A DNA stretch of 64,000 bases from a virus. The notes beneath the pieces were generated by a model, which ran no database searches, was not told the origin of the DNA, and was given only the letters and a program-made list of their open reading frames with translations. Of this stretch, positions 9,983 through 17,293 are shown piece by piece. Every line of letters starts with the position of its first letter. The stretch's first letter is position 1. The stretch covers positions 24,101 through 88,100 of the IMG/VR virus record IMGVR_UViG_3300032242_000965; one strand, 5' to 3'. The position numbers and the translations under genes are program-made.

Positions 9983-10282
9983 TTATTTTTCCGTGTCCAT
10001 TATAACGATAGTCATTGTTCCATCTGACGCTTGATGTGTCATACCGGCTACCTTCCATCCCGGAGTAGTTTCAAAGATATATGCTTCACTACCTGGCATT
10101 GCAAAGCTAGCAATATTTGCAGTTGGATTAGTCCCGAATTGTAACCAATGATGGTCACCTGTCAATGTTATAAGAACTTTACGTGCATTGATTGCCGTTG
10201 ATTGTCTTGAACTTGTAGTAGTTGCAACTGTCTGCCATCTTGGTGCGCCGTTACTAAAGTATAGAGGTATTTTGTGATCCAT
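9983..10282 (-). CDS. Hypothetical protein, probably virion-associated
   Basis: 99 residues, beta-rich by inspection, with no signal peptide or membrane segment (MDHKIPLYFSNGAPRWQTVA at the start). It ends 1 base before the 56-residue microprotein and is followed by the fibre genes, so it probably belongs to the same structural operon. I do not recognise the family. Confidence 0.7.
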   Translation of the reverse strand: MDHKIPLYFSNGAPRWQTVATTTSSRQSTAINARKVLITLTGDHHWLQFGTNPTANIASFAMPGSEAYIFETTPGWKVAGMTHQASDGTMTIVIMDTEK

Positions 10283-10283
10283 G

Positions 10284-10565
10284 TTATTTTCCTATTGGCT
10301 TTTCGCCGGTTAAGTATGGTCTACTAAACCATAGTTGAAACCATTCTTTGGTTCCGGGTTGTATGTTGTTTTTCTTCATCAACAAACCCTTTTCGTTTCC
10401 AGTAATACTTATATTACTTTCTTCCCCTATCACCTGACTAGTAATTCCGCTAAGTTTTTTTAAGTCTTCTAGGGTTGTGTCTAGGTTCTCTTGATGTGAC
10501 GGAATGGATTTAAGTTTATTAAATCCATTCATAAGTTGTTTTTGCTTATATACATCAAAGGACAT
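10284..10565 (-). CDS. Hypothetical protein
   Basis: 93 residues, with a helical charged N-terminal half and the motif GTKEWFQLWFSRPYLTG near the C-terminus. It is the first gene after a late octamer (10570-10577) whose last base is 4 bases before the ATG, and its stop is 1 base from the next gene. It probably heads the operon that runs into the fibre genes. No family recognised. Confidence 0.7.
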   Translation of the reverse strand: MSFDVYKQKQLMNGFNKLKSIPSHQENLDTTLEDLKKLSGITSQVIGEESNISITGNEKGLLMKKNNIQPGTKEWFQLWFSRPYLTGEKPIGK

Positions 10566-10569
10566 GATG

Positions 10570-10577
10570 TATTTATC
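10570..10577 (-). promoter_or_regulatory. T4-type late promoter octamer, GATAAATA
   Basis: GATAAATA on the minus strand in the 15-base gap between the methyltransferase stop and the ATG at 10565. The gap from octamer to ATG is 4 bases (CATC), with no room for a Shine-Dalgarno sequence downstream of the expected start site. Confidence 0.55.
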
Positions 10578-10580
10578 TGA

Positions 10581-11273
10581 CTATTTGATGTCTATCGGTC
10601 TTGTCTTAGTAGCAACAATAGAATAATATATCTCAGGAATAGCAGCACTTTCGTCAGTCTGTGGGTTCTTTACAGTTAAATCAAACTTCATATCATTGAA
10701 TTTGTCGATTCTAAACCCAGTACGTTGCAATAATGCGGCTAATTGAATGTTACCCATAACACTATAATTTTCAGCATTAAATTCGTGTTTTCTGTCATTG
10801 TTCTCGGGTGCAGGGACCTCAATATATATCTTGCCATTTAATTTCAATAATCTGTTATATTCAACTAATGTGAAAATAGGATATGGACTAGTTTGTAACA
10901 TCTGACGCATATAGACAAAATCAATAGTTTCGTCATTAAAACCGTCTTTCTGTGGTAAAAAGGTCATATCATAGTTTTTTACACTATGCCCTTTATTTCT
11001 ACAGACTTCTGTATCTTTATCATTCAATGTTATACCCAACATGTTAGTATAACCATTTTCTTTCATTTTGTCTAAGAAGTAACCCTGACCACATCCAATA
11101 TCTAATATCGCAGCACCCTTAGGAATATTCAAAGGATCAATATGCATTTCAATTGATTTTTCAATAATGGCTTTGCTAAATTCAGGAGACGGGTCAGTTG
11201 ACATAACAGTATAAATCCATTCATTGAAGAACTTCAATTTTACTAAGTCAAGTGTTTTGTTAATGTCAATCAT
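10581..11273 (-). CDS. Class I SAM-dependent methyltransferase, substrate unknown
   Basis: 230 residues, typical of a single-domain Rossmann methyltransferase. Motif I is clear (AILDIGCGQGYF, residues 55-66: D57, G59, G61, G63) and binds SAM. A post-I region (GITLNDKD) and an FVYMRQMLQ segment at motif IV follow. There is no DNA-methylase NPPY-type motif, so a small molecule, sugar or protein is the more likely substrate. It sits between structural genes, which suggests modification of a virion component or glycan; that is inference. Confidence 0.8.
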   Translation of the reverse strand: MIDINKTLDLVKLKFFNEWIYTVMSTDPSPEFSKAIIEKSIEMHIDPLNIPKGAAILDIGCGQGYFLDKMKENGYTNMLGITLNDKDTEVCRNKGHSVKNYDMTFLPQKDGFNDETIDFVYMRQMLQTSPYPIFTLVEYNRLLKLNGKIYIEVPAPENNDRKHEFNAENYSVMGNIQLAALLQRTGFRIDKFNDMKFDLTVKNPQTDESAAIPEIYYSIVATKTRPIDIK

Positions 11274-11329
11274 TTATTATCCTATAAGTTAATGATATTA
11301 CTTATCTGGATAATAGAGTGTTATTATTT

Positions 11330-11716
11330 TTATTTGCTGAAGCCTTTGAAGCCTAATACTGGGCTGACTTTATGAGTATCGCCTGGCTCACTACTCTTAC
11401 CACGCTTTGCCATTTTATGATGTTCGCTTGGAATAGTCTTAAGTGCAGATTGAATCATATTATGTTCTTCATCTGTATATGGATGATAACTATTGAACTT
11501 CTCTACTGGACTAGCCGCGTCCATTTTAACTTTTTTAGTAGACTTGCCATCTGCCATAGCCATTGCCATGCCTAAACGATTTTGATGGTAAACACGATCG
11601 TATCCACCTACGTCACGTGCAATTATACTGCCACCTGTACCGGTAGCGTTTTCATGGTCTTTGTGCATTTTACCACGAACAGGGCCACCTTCAGTTATAA
11701 ATTCATTTGCTCTCAT
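11330..11716 (-). CDS. Basic protein with a T4-like capsid-targeting N-terminus; candidate internal head protein
   Basis: 128 residues. The N-terminus MRANEFITE-GG resembles the capsid-targeting peptide of T4 internal proteins (MKTYQEFIAE-A), which prohead protease removes after a hydrophobic-X-Glu site; here the fit is I-T-E. The remainder is basic and hydrophilic (KSTKKVKMD, HHKMAKRGKSS) and ends HKVSPVLGFKGFSK, features I associate with a family widespread in marine and freshwater T4-like phages. It could be packaged with the DNA. The peptide resemblance is visible in the sequence; packaging is inference. Confidence 0.65.
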   Translation of the reverse strand: MRANEFITEGGPVRGKMHKDHENATGTGGSIIARDVGGYDRVYHQNRLGMAMAMADGKSTKKVKMDAASPVEKFNSYHPYTDEEHNMIQSALKTIPSEHHKMAKRGKSSEPGDTHKVSPVLGFKGFSK

Positions 11717-11717
11717 A

Positions 11718-12539
11718 TTAATTATCTATCTCATATGATACTAAGTGAATAATAGGATCATTGAATTGGGGACTTACCATTATTCTTATGTTACCAAAGA
11801 ATCTATCAACATTGTAAGTTGTTACCGGTAGTACTCCGCTAAAGACTGTACTATGTGCAGTATATTTAACAGTGGCTTCGTCACCTGTCAATATTACATT
11901 AAGTACTACCGACTGTGTATAATTGGTACCTACTTTTCTACTTGAGGTTACTTTAAATGTAGCACTAGTAAATCTTGCGGTTGGTACCTGATATATAACT
12001 TGATTAGGGGTAGCGTCAGGTGTTGTAGTTTTAAAAGAGCCAATTATTGAATTACCATATGCAAGACTATTACCTAAGGCAGTATCACCAGTAGTAATAA
12101 GATTTCCACTTACCTGAATGTCATTTAATCCTGCTAAACTAATTTTAGCACCGGGACTACCTACAATAGAGAATGATATTACATTTCCCGATTCTGAAAG
12201 ATTAACATTGCCTAAATCAAGACCATCATTGCTTACATAAATTTTATGTATTGGATTAGCACGTGTACCTATATCTACGGTTGATCCATTAACCACACTT
12301 ATATTTGAATTAAACTGTAATCTATTGTTAGCAGTATCAAAGTATAAATTAGGGCTACCGGTATATGTATTTGCTGTTTTGAACTGTAGTGACCCTTCAA
12401 TTCCTGATGGAGTAGGGAAACTAAAGGATGCTAAAGAAGTAAAATTATTATTGATTTTATCAAAAGCAACACGTAACGGATCACCTGTACCATCGTTAGC
12501 AAGTGCACCTATATCAATTAAATCGACTGGGATTGTCAT
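11718..12539 (-). CDS. Tail-fibre-like structural protein
   Basis: 273 residues. The N-terminal segment (ALANDGTGDPLRVAFDKINNNF, about 11-32) is a motif common at the attachment end of phage fibre proteins. It is followed by NVTG-like beta shaft sequence and a ~100-residue C-terminal beta domain (TSATFKVTSSRKV, FFGNIRIMVSPQFND). The stop is 1 base from the next gene, and a late octamer lies 21 bases before the ATG, here with room for a leader. It is probably a short fibre or baseplate fibre. Confidence 0.7.
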   Translation of the reverse strand: MTIPVDLIDIGALANDGTGDPLRVAFDKINNNFTSLASFSFPTPSGIEGSLQFKTANTYTGSPNLYFDTANNRLQFNSNISVVNGSTVDIGTRANPIHKIYVSNDGLDLGNVNLSESGNVISFSIVGSPGAKISLAGLNDIQVSGNLITTGDTALGNSLAYGNSIIGSFKTTTPDATPNQVIYQVPTARFTSATFKVTSSRKVGTNYTQSVVLNVILTGDEATVKYTAHSTVFSGVLPVTTYNVDRFFGNIRIMVSPQFNDPIIHLVSYEIDN

Positions 12540-12560
12540 ATTTTTATTCCATTAATAATA

Positions 12561-12568
12561 TATTTATC
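12561..12568 (-). promoter_or_regulatory. T4-type late promoter octamer, GATAAATA
   Basis: GATAAATA on the minus strand, 21 bases before the ATG at 12539, in the divergent gap with the plus-strand nuclease gene. On the plus strand a related core, GCTAAATA (12594-12601), lies 21 bases before the nuclease ATG and may drive that gene. Confidence 0.5.
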
Positions 12569-12622
12569 TTTTATTGTCTGGGCACGATATTCCGCTAAAT
12601 ATATGACTTTAAAGGAGTTTTT

Positions 12623-13441
12623 ATGCGTAAAATTATGTTGTCATTAACACTATTATTAGTAAGTTCAATGACATTTGCTTGGACACAACGTCCACCACAG
12701 GATCCACAGACATGTAAAGTACATGCACCATATGGATTTCCTCAGTCTGTAGGAGTAAATCCTATTTGCCGTCAAGCATATCTAGTTGGATATGATGCGG
12801 CTGCTAAATTACCAAGATTCGTTACTTACGAATTATTACCGCAAAATGCACTAGGATGTGTTGCACGTACTAACGCATTTGCTGCCGACCAATCAGTTCA
12901 AAATGGTCCTAGACCAGATGATTATGCAGGTACAGGATATGACAAGGGTCACATGGCTCCAGACGGTGACTTGAGTTGGGATACACAAGTTGAGTTTGAG
13001 AGTTTCTTAATGACTAACATGAGCCCTCAGGCTGGTTCATTGAATCGCGGTATCTGGAAACTATTAGAAACTAGTGTACGTGGTTGGGTCGTTCAAGGTA
13101 ATCAAAGTTATACAATTTATGTTGGTGGAATATATAATGCACAAGACAAGAAAATTGGTAATGGTGTAGTTGTTCCTCATGGCTTCTATAAGATTGTTAT
13201 TAACAACAAAACAAATGAAATTGCAGGTTGGGGATTCCCTCATGTTGCACCCTATCCCAACTTAGGTAATGACTTAACTAAGTTCCGTATGCCAGTTGCA
13301 GACATTATGAAGCAAGCAGGTGTGCAATATGCATTCCCTCAAGGTGCTAAAGAAGTGCAACCAGGTAAAGAATGGCCAGTAAACTTTGGTGATTTGACTA
13401 AAGCAAAACGTGCTAAGTGCCCGGGCTCTAAAGACGATTGA
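12623..13441 (+). CDS. Exported DNA/RNA non-specific endonuclease (Serratia nuclease superfamily)
   Basis: 272 residues and the only recognised plus-strand gene. A signal peptide (MRKIMLSLTLLLVSSMTFAW, cleavage near 19-20) predicts export. The catalytic motif is YDKGHMAP with H110 (a DRGH variant with Lys). N141 and E149 fall in LNRGIWKLLE with the 8-residue spacing of the Mg-binding Asn and following Glu in Serratia nuclease. Cysteines at 31, 49, 79 and near the C-terminus could form disulfides. An AAAGGAG ribosome site precedes the ATG and a strong terminator follows. It could degrade nucleic acid in the periplasm or outside the cell: nucleotide scavenging or exclusion of competing DNA. The catalytic class is firm, the purpose inferred. 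Confidence 0.9.
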   Translation: MRKIMLSLTLLLVSSMTFAWTQRPPQDPQTCKVHAPYGFPQSVGVNPICRQAYLVGYDAAAKLPRFVTYELLPQNALGCVARTNAFAADQSVQNGPRPDDYAGTGYDKGHMAPDGDLSWDTQVEFESFLMTNMSPQAGSLNRGIWKLLETSVRGWVVQGNQSYTIYVGGIYNAQDKKIGNGVVVPHGFYKIVINNKTNEIAGWGFPHVAPYPNLGNDLTKFRMPVADIMKQAGVQYAFPQGAKEVQPGKEWPVNFGDLTKAKRAKCPGSKDD

Positions 13442-13457
13442 TTAATTTTAATCCAAT

Positions 13458-13484
13458 AAAAAAGCACCCTAGGGTGCTTTTTTT
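13458..13484. terminator. Bidirectional rho-independent terminator
   Basis: A perfect 8-bp palindromic stem AGCACCCT/AGGGTGCT flanked by A6 on one side and T7 on the other. It can stop the plus-strand nuclease transcript and the converging minus-strand holin-like gene transcript, which ends at 13499. Confidence 0.9.
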
Positions 13485-13498
13485 GTGCCAGTAATTAA

Positions 13499-13714
13499 TT
13501 ACTTGGGTGCAAATTTTTCACTTGCAGTAAAGCCTAATCCGGCTACTACTATATACATCAATGCGTTTAACATTGGTGCATCTATTTTCAAATCATACAA
13601 TAAGTCACCAATTGCGGCAGCGCCTATTAATAAGAATGATAATAATGTAATAACTCTTTTGCTACTAATGCTATCATTAGTACCATCACTTAACATACTT
13701 TTTAACCAACTCAT
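13499..13714 (-). CDS. Small two-helix membrane protein, holin candidate
   Basis: 71 residues from the ATG at 13714, preferred over the TTG at 13726 because a GGAG ribosome site lies just before it. Two hydrophobic segments (VITLLSFLLIGAAAIGDLLY and ALMYIVVAGLGFTA) are separated by a short charged turn and flanked by a charged C-terminus. Size and topology fit a small holin, and it ends the operon that holds the spanins. No sequence signature proves hole formation, so holin is inference. Confidence 0.65.
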   Translation of the reverse strand: MSWLKSMLSDGTNDSISSKRVITLLSFLLIGAAAIGDLLYDLKIDAPMLNALMYIVVAGLGFTASEKFAPK

Positions 13715-13716
13715 AA

Positions 13717-13860
13717 TTATCTCCAAAAGAATAATATTGCTTTTAACTTGTCTATATACTTTTGTAAGTACTTAGATTGAAAGTCTTTTGCATATTGTGG
13801 TTGAGGAAAGTTCCAACCAATAAATGCACCGATTGCTATATAAATTAATGTCTCTATCAT
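13717..13860 (-). CDS. Small membrane protein of 47 residues
   Basis: The ATG at 13860 follows a good AAGGAG ribosome site. The product has one N-terminal hydrophobic helix (LIYIAIGAFIGW) and then a polar helix rich in Lys and Gln. It stops 2 bases before the next ATG. A similar one-helix microprotein occurs at 23298-23438. Its role is unknown; location suggests a lysis or membrane function. Confidence 0.6.
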   Translation of the reverse strand: MIETLIYIAIGAFIGWNFPQPQYAKDFQSKYLQKYIDKLKAILFFWR

Positions 13861-13870
13861 AACTAACTCC

Positions 13871-14461
13871 TTAAATTGGTAACCAGAGCCATAAACCTTG
13901 GCTCATTAATAAAAATCCAACCGCACATACTCCAAAACTACCCCAGAACAACGGCATACTAACTGCAAGAATACTTGCTGATAATAATACGATTGCTAAC
14001 TGATATGCAGTACTTGCATAACTCATCCATGGGCTACGTACTTTAGCTGCGTCACGGTCTGCTTCTAATTTCTTAGCACGTGCCATAATATCTTTCATAC
14101 CGTCTTTTGGTTCGTTCTCATAACGGTCAATCTTAGCAGTAAGTTCTTCTACACGTTTCTTGTCACCTGCTTTTTGTGCATCATATAATGCATACTCAGC
14201 AGCGGTTTTCTTAATACTCTTTGCTTGGTAGAAACTCCACTCAGATCCTGCTTTAATTGTATTACCTAGAATAGTACTAGAATATGTACCACCAAAATAA
14301 GCATTGATTGCTAGTAATAACGCAAACACGTTAATTACCATACCTGCTTTGTCTTTGATTTTTGCTTCACGTTCGCTACGTGAGCCTGCAGGTGGTTTAA
14401 CTGCATTTGGGTCTTTTGGTTGTTTGTTGACTAGGTTCAACATGCTATCTATTAGTGCCAT
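13871..14461 (-). CDS. DUF4337-like membrane protein
   Basis: 196 residues. An N-terminal cytoplasmic Lys-rich stretch leads to a first membrane helix (VINVFALLLAINAYFGG, about 43-59), then a charged helical region (about 80-135, with WSFYQAKSIKKTAAEYALYD) and two C-terminal membrane helices (YQLAIVLLSASILAVSMPLF and a following segment ending LWLWLPI). Order and motifs match the DUF4337 family as I know it; no biochemical function is established. AAGGAG precedes the start. It lies in the membrane/lysis block. Confidence 0.75.
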   Translation of the reverse strand: MALIDSMLNLVNKQPKDPNAVKPPAGSRSEREAKIKDKAGMVINVFALLLAINAYFGGTYSSTILGNTIKAGSEWSFYQAKSIKKTAAEYALYDAQKAGDKKRVEELTAKIDRYENEPKDGMKDIMARAKKLEADRDAAKVRSPWMSYASTAYQLAIVLLSASILAVSMPLFWGSFGVCAVGFLLMSQGLWLWLPI

Positions 14462-14476
14462 TATATTCTCCTTATT

Positions 14477-14734
14477 TTAGGCTAAACTTGCTAGATTAAT
14501 CAAACCGTTTATAGCGGTATTCATTAATAATAAATTTTCTTGCTCTACCATGTGTTGATTAATATTCAACTGACGTTGTATATCTTTAACTAACTCTATA
14601 TATTCTTCTTTACTAATTTCCCCTCTCATACACATATCTGTATATTCATGTACCTTTGCAGCCGCATCAGTTACATCAGGGTTTCTACTATTTACATTTG
14701 CTAATTCTTCTTGGTGTTGTTGTACAGTACTCAT
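14477..14734 (-). CDS. Hypothetical small protein
   Basis: 85 residues, helical and acidic in the middle (MRGEISKEEYIELVKDIQRQ), with a hydrophobic C-terminal end (MNTAINGLINLASLA). Its ATG overlaps the stop of the lipoprotein gene upstream (ATGA). Probably co-translated with the lysis block. Family not recognised. Confidence 0.7.
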   Translation of the reverse strand: MSTVQQHQEELANVNSRNPDVTDAAAKVHEYTDMCMRGEISKEEYIELVKDIQRQLNINQHMVEQENLLLMNTAINGLINLASLA

Positions 14735-15132
14735 CTTGGCTTCTTTCCTTCGCTTTGTTGCATTGTATTTGCCGAGTCTTCTATATTCTTAAACTTAATT
14801 TTACAGAATACAGGGCTCACTGTTCCACTATCATATTTGTCTGATAATCCTTTTACCATATCATTCAACTCAACTGTTGCTTGTTGTATTGGTTTATTAT
14901 GAGGTAAGTGTTCTGCATAGTGCATTAGAAATACGCTAGTATATGATAGTTCTTTTGCTAATCTTTTTGATTCTACTGGGTCACTACATTTATCTTTTGC
15001 AACACCTGCTTTAGTTCTAATCTCAGTTATTAACTTATACTCATTATTATCATACTTCATTAGATATGCATCTAATGCATCGTTAAACGTAGCGCATCCA
15101 GACAATAATAGAACTAATAATACTTTCTTCAT
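14731..15132 (-). CDS. Phage lipoprotein
   Basis: 133 residues with a short lipoprotein signal: charged MKK, hydrophobic LLVLLL and a lipobox LLSGC with Cys13 as the lipidation site. The mature part is helical and contains two further Cys (in DKCSDPVESK and VFCKIKF). It overlaps by ATGA with the outer spanin upstream and the 85-residue gene downstream. It would sit in the inner leaflet of the outer membrane or in the inner membrane. Function is unknown; a lysis accessory or exclusion role is possible. Confidence 0.7.
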   Translation of the reverse strand: MKKVLLVLLLSGCATFNDALDAYLMKYDNNEYKLITEIRTKAGVAKDKCSDPVESKRLAKELSYTSVFLMHYAEHLPHNKPIQQATVELNDMVKGLSDKYDSGTVSPVFCKIKFKNIEDSANTMQQSEGKKPR

Positions 15133-15431
15133 TTGATGCTTTCAAATATATTTTTCTGTATCTGATACCATTCAATCCATGTGTCAACTTTAACTGCACA
15201 TTCATAATATGTTGAATAGTTAATCGTAACTGTTTTTGCTACATCGCTTAACTTTGAACTATCATCTAGTTTCTTTAGATTAGGACAACCTTCCATCACA
15301 ACTTTACTTGGTGCTTCTGGGAAGCTCCTGCTAACTGGAACACTAGTGCAACCTGCTAATACAAATATTACTAACATGATGAGTAATATAAGTATCGTTA
15401 CTGATTTAACTACTTCATTTTGATTATTCAC
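15129..15431 (-). CDS. Outer-spanin-like lipoprotein (Rz1-like)
   Basis: 100 residues from a GTG that overlaps the stop of the inner-spanin candidate (GTGA). A charged N-terminus precedes a hydrophobic segment and lipobox VLAGC (Cys28). After it comes a Pro-containing stretch (SVPVSRSFPEAPSK) and MEGCPNLKKL, seen in many Rz1-like proteins. Paired with the coiled-coil membrane protein upstream it fits the two-component spanin that fuses inner and outer membranes at lysis. The pairing and lipobox are visible; the name rests on architecture. Confidence 0.7.
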   Translation of the reverse strand: MNNQNEVVKSVTILILLIMLVIFVLAGCTSVPVSRSFPEAPSKVVMEGCPNLKKLDDSSKLSDVAKTVTINYSTYYECAVKVDTWIEWYQIQKNIFESIK

Positions 15432-15868
15432 TTTGTCTTCTCCGCTGAGTCGTTGTGTGCTTTTACAAATTCTTTAGGAATTACACATTGGTTATCATAC
15501 TTAGTTACTTCACGGTCTATGTATTGTTTTACAACTAAACCCTTTTCACGGATAATCTTTACTTTTTGTTGTGCTTTATTATCTAACTGAGAATTAGCCT
15601 GCTTGGATTGTTCTTCTGCTTTTGCTACTTTGGCTTCCATGTCATGTACACGCTTGCGCCATTCCATTTCAGTACCATAACCGCCTGTAAAATAGACTCC
15701 CACTAATATAAAGAATAGTGAAAGAACATGAAATATTGGTCTATAGGGTATTAGTACAGGAACTAGTGCTAAAAAGAAACTAGCCATATATATGACTATA
15801 CCAGTTGCTATAATAGCAAAGATAGCCATCTGTAAGAAACTGTCGGGGATTAAACTTAATAAGAACAT
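15428..15868 (-). CDS. Inner-spanin-like membrane protein (Rz-like)
   Basis: 146 residues from the ATG at 15868. A TTG at 15895 would extend it by 9 residues, but the octamer CATAAATA lies between the two, which favours the ATG. Three N-terminal hydrophobic segments (residues about 3-68, including AIFAIIATGIVIYMASFFLA) precede a periplasmic coiled coil (MEWRKRVHDMEAKVAKAEEQ onward) and the ending QCVIPKEFVKAHNDSAE, typical of Rz-like proteins of large phages. Extra membrane segments are unusual, since classical Rz has one. It would span the periplasm with the lipoprotein encoded next. Confidence 0.72.
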   Translation of the reverse strand: MFLLSLIPDSFLQMAIFAIIATGIVIYMASFFLALVPVLIPYRPIFHVLSLFFILVGVYFTGGYGTEMEWRKRVHDMEAKVAKAEEQSKQANSQLDNKAQQKVKIIREKGLVVKQYIDREVTKYDNQCVIPKEFVKAHNDSAEKTK

Positions 15869-15873
15869 ATCTG

Positions 15874-15881
15874 TATTTATG
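15874..15881 (-). promoter_or_regulatory. T4-type late promoter octamer, CATAAATA
   Basis: CATAAATA on the minus strand, 5 bases (CAGAT) before the ATG at 15868 of the inner-spanin candidate. It would place the lysis block under late control. Confidence 0.5.
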
Positions 15882-15896
15882 CAGATATTATCCAAA

Positions 15897-16103
15897 TTAT
15901 GTGTATTTTAGATTATACCAAAGTAAATTTTCTTCTGTAAATTCAGCCTCAACTACTACTTTATATCCATACTGATCTCCTATTCGTATATAAAATACAG
16001 GAGTTTTAGTTGAATGTTCTTTGACCCATTTACAATGGTCAGTTTTTTCCCATTCGGCTAATGGGAAGGCGGCATAAAGTTCAGGATCTTCAACATCACC
16101 CAT
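15897..16103 (-). CDS. Hypothetical small protein
   Basis: 68 residues, acidic N-terminus (MGDVEDPELYAAFPLAEWEK) and a beta-rich C-terminal half (VFYIRIGDQYGYKVVVEAEF). It lies 17 bases after thyA. No membrane segment or catalytic motif. Family not recognised. Confidence 0.65.
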   Translation of the reverse strand: MGDVEDPELYAAFPLAEWEKTDHCKWVKEHSTKTPVFYIRIGDQYGYKVVVEAEFTEENLLWYNLKYT

Positions 16104-16120
16104 GTTGAATTGATAGACAA

Positions 16121-16993
16121 TTACACTGCCATTTCTGCTTTTATTTGTTGGTGACTGTTGTAATTCTGTAATTCTATATCTCCCATTGTAAACTTATTAA
16201 TATCCTTAATGTCAGGATTAAGTTTTAATGTTGGTAGTGACAGTGGATCACGTGTTAACTGCTCACGAACCTGGTCAATGTGCATTTTATAGATATGTGT
16301 ATCACCTGTACTAATAATTAATTCACCTACAGTCATATCACAGCATTGTGCAATTAGATGTGTAAGCAATGCATAACTAGCAATGTTAAATGGGAGTCCT
16401 AAGAACACATCAACACTACGTTGATACATATGACAACTTAATTCATTCTTGCTATTCACATAGTATTGACTCATAACGTGACAAGGTGGCAATGCCATTT
16501 GGTCTAGTTCGCCCACGTTCCAGGCATTAAGAATATGCCTACGCCCATTAGGATCTCGTTTAAGTCCTTCTATGAGATTTGCCAATTGGTCAACGCTATC
16601 AGGTTCATATTCACTACTACTAGTCCAGCGTTTAAGACCTGTTAACCAAGTACGCCATTGAACTCCGTATACACGACCCAAGTCACCGTCAAATTTAGCC
16701 TTATCTCTCCAGTAGGGAGCATATGCATTTGGTGTCCATATTGTAACCCCGCCTTTTTCACCATGTGTGATTTCTGCTAGTCGGCGTTCATCACCTGATC
16801 CTTCGATAAACCAAAGTAGTTCACCTACACAGGATTTCCATGCTAATTTCTTTGTGGTTACGGCTGGAAAGCCCCTACGCAAATCAAAGCGAATACTACG
16901 TCCAAACACACTAATAGTGCCAATGCCAGTTCTATCATCTTTTGTTTCTCCGTTATCTAATATATCTTGTAATAAGTCTAAGTACTGTTTCAT
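16121..16993 (-). CDS. thyA: Thymidylate synthase (ThyA type)
   Basis: 290 residues. Converts dUMP and methylene-tetrahydrofolate to dTMP and dihydrofolate, raising thymidine supply for phage DNA. Family motifs are intact: the phosphate-binding DDRTGIGT (19-26) with Arg, catalytic Cys171 in ALPPCHVMSQ, the YQRSVDVFLGLPFNIASYA segment and the terminal GDTHIYKMH region. It is somewhat longer than the 264-residue E. coli enzyme, with an insertion around residues 119-133, which is common in phage and eukaryote-like forms. The ATG overlaps the stop of the preceding gene (ATGA). Confidence 0.96.
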   Translation of the reverse strand: MKQYLDLLQDILDNGETKDDRTGIGTISVFGRSIRFDLRRGFPAVTTKKLAWKSCVGELLWFIEGSGDERRLAEITHGEKGGVTIWTPNAYAPYWRDKAKFDGDLGRVYGVQWRTWLTGLKRWTSSSEYEPDSVDQLANLIEGLKRDPNGRRHILNAWNVGELDQMALPPCHVMSQYYVNSKNELSCHMYQRSVDVFLGLPFNIASYALLTHLIAQCCDMTVGELIISTGDTHIYKMHIDQVREQLTRDPLSLPTLKLNPDIKDINKFTMGDIELQNYNSHQQIKAEMAV

Positions 16994-17286
16994 AATTTAC
17001 CTAACAATTTATCTGTCTCAGGTTGTACTGTTTCAGCAATAGTTTCTAAATTTAGTATAAATTCAAAACTGTTGATAAGAGGATCTAACTCAGTTAGTTT
17101 ACGTGAGATGACCTCTTCAACTTCGTCAGGGCTTAGTCCTTGTTTGAAAAGAGATTGTATATTAATAGTATGCTGTTTTTTACCTACCATTCTAACTACA
17201 ATCTTTTTAACAAATTGTACGGGAACTCTACTCTTTTCTACATCCTCTAGAATATGTTCCCACTTACTCAAAAAATCAGGTGACAT
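16990..17286 (-). CDS. Hypothetical protein upstream of thyA
   Basis: 98 residues, mostly helical and charged (SPDEVEEVISRKLTELDP), no signal or membrane segment. Its stop overlaps the thyA ATG, so they are translationally coupled. A small regulatory or adaptor protein is possible. Family not recognised. Confidence 0.7.
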   Translation of the reverse strand: MSPDFLSKWEHILEDVEKSRVPVQFVKKIVVRMVGKKQHTINIQSLFKQGLSPDEVEEVISRKLTELDPLINSFEFILNLETIAETVQPETDKLLGKL

Positions 17287-17293
17287 TATTGCC

